Origin: a candidate division TM6 bacterium UASB124
GTDB lineage: Bacteria; Dependentiae; Babeliae; Babeliales; RVW-14
DNA: 35,673 nt
Direction: 5' to 3'
Assembly: GCA_001468855.1 (NCBI GenBank)
Contig: LDIV01000001.1
Span: forward strand, 424,993-460,665
The notes beneath the pieces were generated by a model. The model did no database searches. It was not told the DNA's origin and saw only the letters and a list, made by a program, of their open reading frames with translations. Made by a program: the position numbers and the translations under genes. Position 1 is the stretch's first letter; each line of letters starts with the position of its first letter. Shown piece after piece: positions 17,832 through 25,933 of this stretch.

Positions 17832-17972
17832 AAGGCTTCTTTTCTGTTTGTTTCAAATAATATTCAATGTCATTAATGATAGATATTTTGACAAATATTT
17901 CAATGTTTTTGTTAATTGATTAAAGAACAATGGCAAAAACACGTCGCAATGGGCATATAGAACAATTTCATT

Positions 17973-18203
17973 CTATGGTTTGTGATGCTTTTTCCAAATA
18001 AGAATAATGAGAAGAATTATAATTGTGATGAGAAGAAGAAACAAAATAGACCCAAGAAGCTTTGCCCAAAAAACAATAGCTGCTATTTTTCTTGGAGGAA
18101 GAGCCCCGTGAGCAAGCTTTTTGCCTATAGCGTTAAAAAAACCATAAGAAGAAGAAACAAATAGGTTCACAAAAAATAGTATGAATAACAACCTTTTCTT
18201 CAT
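17973..18203 (-). CDS. Small membrane protein of unknown function
   Basis: I do not recognise this 76-residue protein. It has an N-terminal signal-like segment (KKR, then a hydrophobic stretch to about residue 20), a short basic loop, and a second long hydrophobic run at about residues 43-70 ending in a basic WKKHHKP tail. The predicted topology is one cleaved signal or anchor plus one membrane span. Its ATG overlaps the tsaE stop as ATGA and an AGAAAGGAAT lies 6 nt upstream, so it is translated with tsaE as the third gene of the operon. Its real expression is plausible but unproven. Confidence 0.65.
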   Translation of the reverse strand: MKKRLLFILFFVNLFVSSSYGFFNAIGKKLAHGALPPRKIAAIVFWAKLLGSILFLLLITIIILLIILIWKKHHKP

Positions 18204-18658
18204 GTACTATTCCTTTCTAACATAGGCTCACATAATTTGAGATTCCTGAGATCTGGACTTTGCTGGAGATAATTTAATGTTATATAACAAACCACCTCAG
18301 AACGTGATTTCAAAAAAGCGTTGATGACTTCTGGCCATTCAACAAAAACCCATGTATTCTTCTGTTGAAAATACTCATCGAAGCCAGCATTAAAAAAATC
18401 ATCCATGGTTTTTATTCTATACAGGTCAAAATGATGGAATGTCCTACCTTGATCATCATGATAGGTATTTACATAGTTAAATGTTGGACTGGTGATAGTC
18501 TGTTTGACACCGCATTGGTGCAATAATTCTTTTACAAGCGTTGTTTTACCAGCACCTAATGGTCCAAGTAATGCCAGTACTTGATATTTTGTCAGACAAG
18601 GAATTATATAATCCCTAACAACTTCACTAACATGCAATACATCAAACGTTATATTCAT
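18200..18658 (-). CDS. tsaE: tRNA t6A biosynthesis ATPase TsaE
   Basis: This 152-residue P-loop ATPase works with TsaD and TsaB to make threonylcarbamoyl-adenosine at position 37 of ANN-decoding tRNAs. The Walker A is in LLGPLGAGKTTLVKEL at about residues 30-45. The TsaE-specific motifs SPTFNYVNTY, HFDLYRI and FVEWPE (the Walker B-like part) are all present. It starts 6 nt after the NYN-nuclease stop with AAGGG in front of the ATG, and its stop overlaps the next gene by 4 nt. The other t6A genes are not in this window. Confidence 0.95.
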   Translation of the reverse strand: MNITFDVLHVSEVVRDYIIPCLTKYQVLALLGPLGAGKTTLVKELLHQCGVKQTITSPTFNYVNTYHDDQGRTFHHFDLYRIKTMDDFFNAGFDEYFQQKNTWVFVEWPEVINAFLKSRSEVVCYITLNYLQQSPDLRNLKLCEPMLERNST

Positions 18659-18664
18659 AGGCCC

Positions 18665-19306
18665 TTATTGTAGCTTCTTTAGTTTTGCAAGAACTCGTTT
18701 TTCTTTCTTGGAAAGCGTTATTGCTTTACCTTTTCGATCTTTTTTGGCGTCATCACGCTCATCATTTTTTTGCCCATACATTTGAATACTTGATTGCTCC
18801 ATCAAAAGATCTAATGCTTTGTGATCAACTGTCGATTGCCCTAATTCATCAAGATCCACTGGGTCATATTTTTCAAGAGATTCATGCTCTTGCTCATGAG
18901 ATTGGTGTAATACGTGGTCGAGTAGGTTGCTTTGTAATATTTTATAAAACTCATAAACATCCATAGTATCAACGTCAAATTCTTTACACGCCTCACAAAG
19001 CGCTCTGTCCATAGAAACAACAAGGATCTCTTTATGTTTATTGTTTTCAGCAAAATGCAATATCCAATTATCAGCACTGCTTTTAACACCAGAATAAATA
19101 ATTACGATGCCCGATTTAATTGTTCTAGTTGCATGAATTGATGGCCCGGCATCAAAAACAACAATAATTTCTGATATGTCAGCGCTTTTTTTAGTCTTAT
19201 AGTAAGCAAGTTGTTGAATAAAAGAACTTTTCTGCCTGTCAAGGTTGTTTTTGACACCCGGAAATATTTGTTTCAAAAGGTTATAACCGTCAATTAACAA
19301 GATCAT
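18665..19306 (-). CDS. NYN-domain (YacP/Rae1-like) ribonuclease
   Basis: This 213-residue protein begins with MILLIDGYNLLKQ, the PIN-like NYN active-site strand. It continues with acidic positions in VVFDAG, SADNWI and VVSMDRAL, as in YacP/Rae1 endoribonucleases, which cleave mRNA at the ribosome in Bacillus. The NYN fold fills about residues 1-130. The rest is an acidic then strongly basic tail ending KKEKRVLAKLKKLQ, about 70 residues longer than typical YacP. I chose the ATG at 19306 because it has AGAAAG at good spacing and the domain begins at once. It is the first gene of the NYN-tsaE-small membrane protein operon. Confidence 0.85.
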   Translation of the reverse strand: MILLIDGYNLLKQIFPGVKNNLDRQKSSFIQQLAYYKTKKSADISEIIVVFDAGPSIHATRTIKSGIVIIYSGVKSSADNWILHFAENNKHKEILVVSMDRALCEACKEFDVDTMDVYEFYKILQSNLLDHVLHQSHEQEHESLEKYDPVDLDELGQSTVDHKALDLLMEQSSIQMYGQKNDERDDAKKDRKGKAITLSKKEKRVLAKLKKLQ

Positions 19307-19347
19307 TGCGCTTCTTTCTATAAAACTATACATTTTTAACTTACCAA

Positions 19348-19375
19348 ACTGTATGCTAAACACAACCGTTGTAAA
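19348..19375 (-). promoter_or_regulatory. Candidate promoter for the NYN-tsaE operon
   Basis: On the minus strand TTTACA is followed by 16 nt and TACAGT, about 40 nt upstream of the ATG. It lies back to back with the atpG promoter candidate, 9 nt away. Confidence 0.4.
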
Positions 19376-19384
19376 AAAGTCGTT

Positions 19385-19413
19385 TTTACGGTACCTTCAG
19401 CCTACGTTATCTA
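19385..19413 (+). promoter_or_regulatory. Candidate promoter for atpG
   Basis: On the plus strand TTTACG is followed by 17 nt and TATCTA, about 50 nt upstream of the atpG ATG. A very good ribosome binding site (GGAGGA) follows before the ATG. Confidence 0.45.
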
Positions 19414-19463
19414 AATTAATATATGGTTTGTTGGCTACCTCCTTATAAAAATCGGAGGACATT

Positions 19464-20369
19464 ATGTCACACCTGGTGCAATTAAGACAAAAAATTCGAT
19501 CAATTCAATCTACCAAGAAAATCACGCATGCCCTGCGGCTTGTTTCAATGTCATCATATAACAAACTTGATAAAGCCAATGCACCGCTCAATGTATACGC
19601 TCAAAGTGTTAAAACATTCTTCCGTGATGTATTAATATATGCACCAGAATGGAAAAGTTCCTTATTTTTCCCTCAAGACATCCTCGACAGCAATCCCCTT
19701 TATATCATTGTCGCAACATCCAAGGGACTTTGCGGAAGCCTTAATTCCAACCTATTGCGCTACTTAGATACTTCGTTATTCATTGAAAAACAACAAAAAC
19801 CAACATTTATTGCCATAGGTCAAAAAGCAATAAGTTACGTTAAAGAGCATGATCTGGGCGATCTTGCATGGAGTTACACTGAACTCAACTCAAATAATTT
19901 TATCGCCTTGGCAGATGACTTGGTCGATAAAATTACCAGTAACCCTACAGCTTATTCATCGGTCAGTTTTTTTAGCAGCTATGCGAAATCATTTTTTTCT
20001 CAACAAGCCCAAAAATTTACATTAATCCCCATGTCTTTGGATATATCCGATAAAACAAATGACATCGATAAAAACAAAACTCAAACAACAGTAAACGAAG
20101 ATGAATCGTCTTTTGATGCTCCCATTTGGGAACAGAACAAAGAACAAATTCTTGATTATCTTGCCATACGCTATCTACGCAGCTCAATAATTAATATTCT
20201 CTTCCAAGCCCTGCGAGCAGAACATGCTGCCCGATTCTTGGCCATGGAGAATTCAACAAACAATGCAGAAAAATATCTTGAGAAATTAACGCTTCAATTT
20301 AACAAAATGCGACAAGCTCTTATCACTAAGGAAGTGTCCGAGTTGTCTGCAAGTTTTCCTGTACGCTAA
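19464..20369 (+). CDS. atpG: ATP synthase F1 gamma subunit
   Basis: This 301-residue protein is the central rotor shaft of F1-ATPase. The N-terminal coiled-coil helix starts QLRQKIRSIQSTKKITHALRLVSM, and the Rossmann-like core has the SKGLCGSLNSNLLRYL segment. The C-terminal helix has EHAARFLAMENSTNNAEKYL followed by NKMRQALITKEVSEL, matching the family's RQA-x-IT-x-E ending. An insertion of about 20 polar residues near 190-215 (DKTNDIDKNKTQTTVNEDES) is lineage-specific. GGAGGA lies 4 nt before the ATG. It stands alone: neither atpA nor atpD is next to it. Its 3' end overlaps murA by 44 nt on the opposite strand. Confidence 0.95.
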   Translation: MSHLVQLRQKIRSIQSTKKITHALRLVSMSSYNKLDKANAPLNVYAQSVKTFFRDVLIYAPEWKSSLFFPQDILDSNPLYIIVATSKGLCGSLNSNLLRYLDTSLFIEKQQKPTFIAIGQKAISYVKEHDLGDLAWSYTELNSNNFIALADDLVDKITSNPTAYSSVSFFSSYAKSFFSQQAQKFTLIPMSLDISDKTNDIDKNKTQTTVNEDESSFDAPIWEQNKEQILDYLAIRYLRSSIINILFQALRAEHAARFLAMENSTNNAEKYLEKLTLQFNKMRQALITKEVSELSASFPVR

Positions 20370-21663
20370 GTGGTTCATTAAAAACATCAATTAAACCACC
20401 AAGCTTTTGAAAGCGTTCTTCTAATTTATCATAACCACGCTGCCAATGGTGAATACCAGTCATTTTGGTTTGCTCAAATGCAACAAGACCAGCAAGAACG
20501 AGTGCGCACGATGCTCTAATATCCGATGCGATAACCTCACAACCATAGAGAGCCTCAACGCCACGAATCGTTGCCTTTGAACCCTCAACGGTTATTTGTG
20601 CTCCCATTTTGCCTAATTCCTTTGCATGGATCATACGATTTTCATACACCGTTTCTTCTATGACACTTGTTCCCTTTGCTATACACAATACCGCCATAAA
20701 AGAAGGTTGCAAGTCGGTTGGAAATCCTGGATATGGGCCTGTTTTAATATTGACCCCTCGAGGGCTTGTTGTTGCTTTAAACGTAATCCCCGGAAGAAAG
20801 GAGTTGGTCTGCGGGTTATAATTCGTTGAGACACTGTGCCCCATCTCCTTTAATTTTTCTAAAAAGATATCAAGGTGATCAGGCAAAGCATTTGCCACCG
20901 TTACACTGCCACCGGTAATTGCTGCAGCAAGCAAAATTGCGCCAGCCTCAAGACGGTCAGGTATAATAGAATGCTGTACCGGGTTGAGCCGAGATACCCC
21001 TCTTATAAAAAGTATCGCACCTGGAAGGATTTCAATACAAGCTCCCATTTTTTTAAGAATATCAATAAGGTCAAGTACTTCCGGTTCAAGAGCCGCATTA
21101 ATAATCGTTGTTGTACGCTTACCAAGACAAGCATACATCAATAGGTTTTCAGTAGCGCCAACGCTAGGATATTCAAGAACAATACGGGCATATGACTCGG
21201 GCTGCTGAACATAAGCTGTCACAAATGGATCTTGCCGTTCAGCAACAACCCCAAATTTTTTGAACCCGGCAAGATGATAATTTATAGGCCTTAGACCAAT
21301 AAGATCACCACCTGGTAATGCAACCTTAACCTTACCAAAACGAGCTAACAGTGGCCCCATCACAAGAATAGAAGCTCGCATCTTGTTCATGATTTCAGGT
21401 TTGACTTCAAATTTATGGATGCCAAAGGTATCAACCGTCAATTTTTTTGCCACTATATCAAAACTAACCTTAGCTCCCAAGTCCTCTAATAGTCTGATCA
21501 TGAGCTGGACATCGGCATTATTAGGTACGTTATCCAGAACAGAAACCCCATCCGTCAGAATAAGGGAAGTAATAATAACCAAAACCGCATTTTTGGCACC
21601 GTTAACCTCAACAGTCCCATTAAACGGGGATGATTTTTTAATCAAAAGATAACCATTGCTCAT
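20326..21663 (-). CDS. murA: UDP-N-acetylglucosamine 1-carboxyvinyltransferase with Cys-to-Asp active-site loop
   Basis: This 445-residue enzyme transfers enolpyruvate from PEP to UDP-GlcNAc, the first committed step of peptidoglycan synthesis. Conserved elements are NGAKNA (K24 equivalent to E. coli K22), MRASILVMGPLLARFG, PGFPTDLQP with the catalytic-base aspartate, and DIRASCALVLAGL. The mobile loop reads PGGDLIGLRP, so the residue equivalent to E. coli Cys115 is Asp (residue 120). Cys115 is alkylated by fosfomycin, and natural Asp variants (Mycobacterium, Chlamydia) are insensitive. A tail of about 20 residues beyond the family end runs over the atpG 3' end. TAAGGA precedes the ATG. Confidence 0.97.
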   Translation of the reverse strand: MSNGYLLIKKSSPFNGTVEVNGAKNAVLVIITSLILTDGVSVLDNVPNNADVQLMIRLLEDLGAKVSFDIVAKKLTVDTFGIHKFEVKPEIMNKMRASILVMGPLLARFGKVKVALPGGDLIGLRPINYHLAGFKKFGVVAERQDPFVTAYVQQPESYARIVLEYPSVGATENLLMYACLGKRTTTIINAALEPEVLDLIDILKKMGACIEILPGAILFIRGVSRLNPVQHSIIPDRLEAGAILLAAAITGGSVTVANALPDHLDIFLEKLKEMGHSVSTNYNPQTNSFLPGITFKATTSPRGVNIKTGPYPGFPTDLQPSFMAVLCIAKGTSVIEETVYENRMIHAKELGKMGAQITVEGSKATIRGVEALYGCEVIASDIRASCALVLAGLVAFEQTKMTGIHHWQRGYDKLEERFQKLGGLIDVFNEPLSVQENLQTTRTLP

Positions 21664-21710
21664 GAAATGTCCTTAAAAAATTTAAATTTTTGCCATCACA
21701 AAAGAAATTG

Positions 21711-21716
21711 TATAAT
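21711..21716 (+). promoter_or_regulatory. Promoter -10 box for kdsB
   Basis: A perfect TATAAT on the plus strand in the 125-nt AT-rich gap between murA and kdsB. The -35 is weak (TTTTTG at 18-nt spacing, or TTGCCA at only 15). Confidence 0.45.
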
Positions 21717-21723
21717 GAACGAG

Positions 21724-21729
21724 ATTATA
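21724..21729 (-). promoter_or_regulatory. Promoter -10 box for murA
   Basis: A perfect TATAAT on the minus strand, about 60 nt upstream of murA. It overlaps the initiation zone of the opposing kdsB box 8 nt away. The -35 is poor (CTTTAT at 17 nt). Confidence 0.4.
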
Positions 21730-21788
21730 GTATCAAATAAATATAAATAAAGAGTATTCAATAAAATAATAAAAGGCCTTCGATTTTT

Positions 21789-22568
21789 ATGAAACAAGCA
21801 TCAAAAATTGTCTGTATCATTCCCGCCCGACTTGACTCTAAGCGCTTTCCTCGCAAACTTCTTTCCCCATTACTCGGTAAACCGGTACTTGAATGGGTAT
21901 GGCAAGCAGCAACAAAGGTTAGTCTTTTTAACGATGTAATGTTTGCTATTGATGCTCAAGAAACAGCCGATGCCATTCAACAATTTGGAGGCAAATACAT
22001 TTTCACCTCAACTCATTGCCAATCAGGAACAGATCGCTTAGTAGAGATTGCTTGTAGCGGCAAAATATCTGCTGATATATGGGTCAATTGGCAAGGTGAT
22101 GAGCCGTTTATTGCTCAGGAAATGATAGAAACCTTACTTCAATCTGCCGATCATCAATCAGGAGAAATGTGGACATTAAAAAAGCTCATTCAAGATCCGC
22201 AGGATATTCATTCCCCCAAAGTAGCAAAGGTTGTCTGTGATAGCCACGGATATGCACTATATTTTTCTCGATCACCAATCCCATTCTTTCGTGATGAACA
22301 AGATCCTCATGCATTAATTACAAAAAAAGCATATTACAAGCACGTAGGACTTTACGCCTATACAACAGATGCCCTGAAAAAAATCTCTCAAATGGGATCT
22401 AGTACACTAGAAAAAGCAGAAATGTTAGAGCAGTTACGATTTTTGGAACACAATCTCCGTATTAGAGTACACGAAACCACTCACGAAGTTTTTGGTATCG
22501 ACTTTCCGGAGGATTTGGTCAAAGCCGAGGCACGCATTCGTTCAAGTTCTTCAAACATACCCTATTAA
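21789..22568 (+). CDS. kdsB: 3-deoxy-manno-octulosonate cytidylyltransferase
   Basis: This 259-residue enzyme activates Kdo as CMP-Kdo for the LPS inner core. Signature elements are IIPARLDSKRFPRKLL at residues 10-25 (the CTP-binding loop), TSTHCQSGTDRLVEIA, VNWQGDEPFI with the metal-binding aspartate, YFSRSPIPFFR, YYKHVGLYAYT, and LEKAEMLEQLRFLEH with VFGIDFPEDL near the end. Together with the LptE-like gene it supports an outer membrane with Kdo-containing LPS. It is divergent from murA, another envelope gene, so the two may share control. Confidence 0.95.
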   Translation: MKQASKIVCIIPARLDSKRFPRKLLSPLLGKPVLEWVWQAATKVSLFNDVMFAIDAQETADAIQQFGGKYIFTSTHCQSGTDRLVEIACSGKISADIWVNWQGDEPFIAQEMIETLLQSADHQSGEMWTLKKLIQDPQDIHSPKVAKVVCDSHGYALYFSRSPIPFFRDEQDPHALITKKAYYKHVGLYAYTTDALKKISQMGSSTLEKAEMLEQLRFLEHNLRIRVHETTHEVFGIDFPEDLVKAEARIRSSSSNIPY

Positions 22569-22628
22569 TTTGAAATCATTAAACAAACGATAAAAGATAT
22601 GCTTGTTCTATGGTTTTAGCCAACCGGT

Positions 22629-22656
22629 TTGACTTAGACTAGTAGCTTGTTAAACT
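22629..22656 (+). promoter_or_regulatory. Candidate promoter for the unknown membrane protein gene
   Basis: TTGACT, 16 nt, then TAAACT, ending about 57 nt before the ATG at 22713. Moderate match only. Confidence 0.35.
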
Positions 22657-22712
22657 GCCTCTTCAATCTTGAAGATATGACCTTAATCCAGTTTTTGGGT
22701 AGGACGTAAACT

Positions 22713-23828
22713 ATGAGTATATCGATAAAGAAAATAATAACCGCTCTGATATATATTTTTATCTTTCCCTATCATTGCCAAGCTCATCATGGGTTCTCTG
22801 AGTCATTGTTTACAGAAAAAGGACTCGATACTCAGATTGAAAGTGTACGAGAAAAACTTGAAAATCATTATTATCATCTCGTCGAAAATGGACATTTCCC
22901 AAGTTCTTACAATAACAATCTTATTATCAACACATCATTGAAGCGTAATCTCACTAAAGAAGGAATGGTCCTACTTGCACTTATCCAATGGCTTGAAAAA
23001 CAAACCGATCGCGATAGCGTCTATTTATTAAAGAAAATAAACAAATTATTTTTTCTTCGTTTTCACCAATTCGTATATGACATGCACCTAAAAAAAGAAG
23101 ATCAGGTTGCGGTTCTATATAATTTTCAGAATTTATATCAACTCAAAATCTCCATCAATAGTTTAGATACAACACCATTCAGAACAATGATGAGCAAGAT
23201 CATCCTTTTGATTTTTATTACCAATGCAAGTGAGATGGGCTATGAAAAAAGACGTGAAACAATGGCTTATGTATTGGATAAGGTTAAAAAGGAAATGCTT
23301 GCAGTTAACAACCAATTACCAACTGATAAAAAAGTCAAAGACGAAATCATAAAAGCGTTCGTAACAATGCTTGAAATTTATGCTGTAAAAGAACCGTTAG
23401 TTAAAACCAATAGCCTCAAGAAATTTATCGTCATAACAATAATTGTCATTGTTATTGGATATTTGATTTATAAATACATCACCAACAGGGAAGCTATCAT
23501 AAATAAAATTAATGACTGGGTTGGTATTGCAAGAACACATGTCATTAAACCAGTTATTAAAGAAGTTGTCGGTACGGCAACAGAAACAGCTTGCGATGTA
23601 ATGGGTCCCAAAATCGATGCAACCATGGTAAAACTTAATGATCACCTTGAGAAAATAGAAAGTAAAATTGATAAAATTACCAGCGGTGAAACGGTAGAAA
23701 ATTCTGTTGTTGGCGCCGCAAAAGGAGTTGGCAAAGTTGTAACATCACCTATTTGGTGGCCCGCCCAACAGATACATAACCTTGTAACGGGCTCCAAGGA
23801 TCAACCAAACAAAGACAATACAAAATGA
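22713..23828 (+). CDS. Exported or periplasmic membrane-anchored protein of unknown function
   Basis: I do not recognise this 371-residue protein. It has a signal peptide (basic start, hydrophobic core, CQA at 22-24 before the likely cleavage). A helical domain rich in Lys, Leu and Tyr spans about residues 27-235, and one strong membrane span lies at about 238-255 (FIVITIIVIVIGYLIY). After the span comes a helical region with coiled-coil character (LNDHLEKIESKIDKI) and a Gly/Val segment reading VVGAAKGVGKVVTSP. The last part has a Trp pair and a polar tail. It has its own candidate promoter and GTAGGAC near the ATG. Proteins of this layout can be secretion or surface factors; no function is assigned. 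Confidence 0.75.
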   Translation: MSISIKKIITALIYIFIFPYHCQAHHGFSESLFTEKGLDTQIESVREKLENHYYHLVENGHFPSSYNNNLIINTSLKRNLTKEGMVLLALIQWLEKQTDRDSVYLLKKINKLFFLRFHQFVYDMHLKKEDQVAVLYNFQNLYQLKISINSLDTTPFRTMMSKIILLIFITNASEMGYEKRRETMAYVLDKVKKEMLAVNNQLPTDKKVKDEIIKAFVTMLEIYAVKEPLVKTNSLKKFIVITIIVIVIGYLIYKYITNREAIINKINDWVGIARTHVIKPVIKEVVGTATETACDVMGPKIDATMVKLNDHLEKIESKIDKITSGETVENSVVGAAKGVGKVVTSPIWWPAQQIHNLVTGSKDQPNKDNTK

Positions 23829-23838
23829 CATACAACGT

Positions 23839-23847
23839 TGCTATAAT
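23839..23847 (+). promoter_or_regulatory. Extended -10 promoter for tdk
   Basis: TGCTATAAT, a TGn-extended perfect -10 box, lies about 50 nt upstream of the tdk ATG and just behind the preceding stop. No good -35 is seen, which extended -10 promoters do not need. Confidence 0.5.
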
Positions 23848-23899
23848 ACCATGTGTGTAATTAGATAAATAATTAACATTCATTAAGCAGGGTAGTTAT

Positions 23900-24565
23900 A
23901 TGAACACAATAACAAATGTAACAAATGAGAAAGGACGATTAGAGGTAGTTTGTGGTTCGATGTTTTCAGGGAAAACAGAAGAACTCATGCGCCGCCTACG
24001 TCGTGCCGAATTTGCAAAACAACATGTACTAACCGTCAAACATCACATTGATAAACGTTATAACAAAGTTCCAACATGCATAGTTTCCCACGAAGGTAGA
24101 GAACGCTTCGCTTTTGTAGTAACCGATGCAGCAAGCGACTATGAAAAGATCATAGAGCTTGCACATAATAATATTGACGTCGTTGGTATTGACGAACTCC
24201 ACTTCTATGGACCAACCATTATTGATGTTGTCGAAAAACTTGTTGACGCCGGGAAACGCGTTATCGTTGCTGGCCTTGATCTAGATTTTCGAGGAGAACC
24301 ATTTAGCACAATGTCACGATTACTTTCCATTGCCGATGATGTTCTTAAGCTCAAAGCTATCTGTGTCGTCTGTGGAAACGAAGCACACCATACTCAAAGA
24401 TTGATAAACGGAAAACCAGCTGCTTATGATGATCCTATTATTTTAGTTGGAGCATCAGAATTTTATGAAGCTCGCTGTCGCAACTGCTTTTCAATAACAA
24501 AGCCAACGCAACCGCTTTATACAACAACACACAAGCCACATCAAACAACACCAAGCGCAGGATAA
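23900..24565 (+). CDS. tdk: Thymidine kinase (type II)
   Basis: This 221-residue enzyme phosphorylates thymidine for salvage of dTMP. The P-loop is GSMFSGKT at residues 19-26, followed by EELMRRLRRAEFAKQ. The Walker B/lasso base region is VGIDELHFYG, followed by GLDLDFRGEPF. The C-terminal zinc ribbon is formed by CVVCG and CRNC. About 20 Thr/Pro/His-rich residues extend the tail. Nucleoside salvage suits an organism that takes precursors from a host. radA starts 3 nt after its stop. Confidence 0.96.
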   Translation: MNTITNVTNEKGRLEVVCGSMFSGKTEELMRRLRRAEFAKQHVLTVKHHIDKRYNKVPTCIVSHEGRERFAFVVTDAASDYEKIIELAHNNIDVVGIDELHFYGPTIIDVVEKLVDAGKRVIVAGLDLDFRGEPFSTMSRLLSIADDVLKLKAICVVCGNEAHHTQRLINGKPAAYDDPIILVGASEFYEARCRNCFSITKPTQPLYTTTHKPHQTTPSAG

Positions 24566-24568
24566 TGA

Positions 24569-25933
24569 GTGTCTAAAAATAAAGTTTTTTTTGCTTGTTC
24601 TAATTGTAGTTATCAAAGCGTCAAATGGGTTGGCTGTTGCCCTTCCTGCAGCGAATGGAACAGTTTTATAGAGCAACAGCCCCGATCTCCAATTTTTTCA
24701 GCCAACAAACAGTTTGCCGGGAGCGCCGCAAAACAAGCAACACTTATGCCTCTACACGATATCCCCACCGATGCTTATTCAAGAATGCCATCTGGTATTA
24801 AAGAGTGGGATACTGTGTTAGGCGGCGGTGTACTACCTGGCTCGTTCATCATTTTAACCGGTGACCCGGGTATAGGGAAATCAACACTTTTACTACAAGT
24901 AGCAAACGCACTTGCCGTTAATAATAAAGTTTTTTATTTCTCATCCGAGGAATCATTAGAACAGGTTAAAGGTCGAGCATTAAGACTTGGTGTTACCAGT
25001 AATAATCTTCTTTTCTCTGATGAAGCATGTTTAGAAACCATCGTATCAACCGTATCGGCTTCAAAACCAAATCTTTTAATCGTTGACTCCATTCAAAATT
25101 GTCACATTTCACTACAATCACATGCTATTCCTGGCACTATCGCACAATTACGAGAAGCTGCATTTCATCTCATGCGTTTAGCCAAAGAAAATGGTATTGC
25201 CGTTCTCATTACCGGCCACATCACTAAAGAAGGTGAAATGGCAGGCCCAAAAGTTCTTGAACATATGGTTGATGCTGTATTTTACCTACAAGCAGAAGAT
25301 CGTTGGCATACACGAATCTTACGTTCAGTAAAAAACAGATTTGGAACAATTAATGAAGTCGGTTTTTTTGAAATGCAAGAAAACGGCCTTATCGAAGTTG
25401 CTAATGTTAACCAACAATTTTTAAATGAAGCATCAAATACTATCGGCGCTGCATTAGTATGCTGTTTGGAAGGAACAAGGCCATTATTATTAGAATTACA
25501 AGCACTCGTTGTAGAGTCAAAATATGGGCTACCACAACGCGTTGTCACTGGCCTTGACCCTAAACGTGTTGTACTTGTTGCTGCAATCTTAGAGAAATAT
25601 CTACATATTCGATTTAGTGCTCATGACATATTTTTTAAGGTAAGCGGTGGATTTAAAATCCGTGAATCTTCAGCCGATTTAGGTATAGCAGTTGCACTCT
25701 TATCAAGCTATTTTCAACAACCATTACCGCCTAAAACAGTGGCTATTGGCGAACTTAGTTTAACCGGTCAGGTAAAAGCTATTAATCAATTTGCAGCATG
25801 CATCAAAGAAGTTGAAAAATTTGGGCTTGAAAAAGTCCTTGCATCTAAGAGCCAGCAAGCAAAAACAATATGCCAACTTCTTAGTTTTAAAAATGTCTAT
25901 GAGCTATTGCAGTTGTTTCCAGAAGGAACTTAG
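24569..25933 (+). CDS. radA: DNA repair ATPase RadA
   Basis: This 454-residue RecA-like helicase loader processes recombination intermediates. Its parts in order are a C4 zinc finger (C10, C13, C24, C27 in the family's KW-x-G-x-CPxC pattern), the RecA core with GDPGIGKST at 98-106, the RadA-specific SVKNRFGTINEVGFFEM, and a Lon-protease-like C-terminal domain (ESSADLGIAVALLSSY, then AIGELSLTGQV). The start is GTG at 24569, 3 nt after the tdk stop, giving VSKNKVFFAC; no ATG gives the zinc finger. Its TAG overlaps the stop codon of the convergent symporter gene. Confidence 0.96.
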   Translation: MSKNKVFFACSNCSYQSVKWVGCCPSCSEWNSFIEQQPRSPIFSANKQFAGSAAKQATLMPLHDIPTDAYSRMPSGIKEWDTVLGGGVLPGSFIILTGDPGIGKSTLLLQVANALAVNNKVFYFSSEESLEQVKGRALRLGVTSNNLLFSDEACLETIVSTVSASKPNLLIVDSIQNCHISLQSHAIPGTIAQLREAAFHLMRLAKENGIAVLITGHITKEGEMAGPKVLEHMVDAVFYLQAEDRWHTRILRSVKNRFGTINEVGFFEMQENGLIEVANVNQQFLNEASNTIGAALVCCLEGTRPLLLELQALVVESKYGLPQRVVTGLDPKRVVLVAAILEKYLHIRFSAHDIFFKVSGGFKIRESSADLGIAVALLSSYFQQPLPPKTVAIGELSLTGQVKAINQFAACIKEVEKFGLEKVLASKSQQAKTICQLLSFKNVYELLQLFPEGT

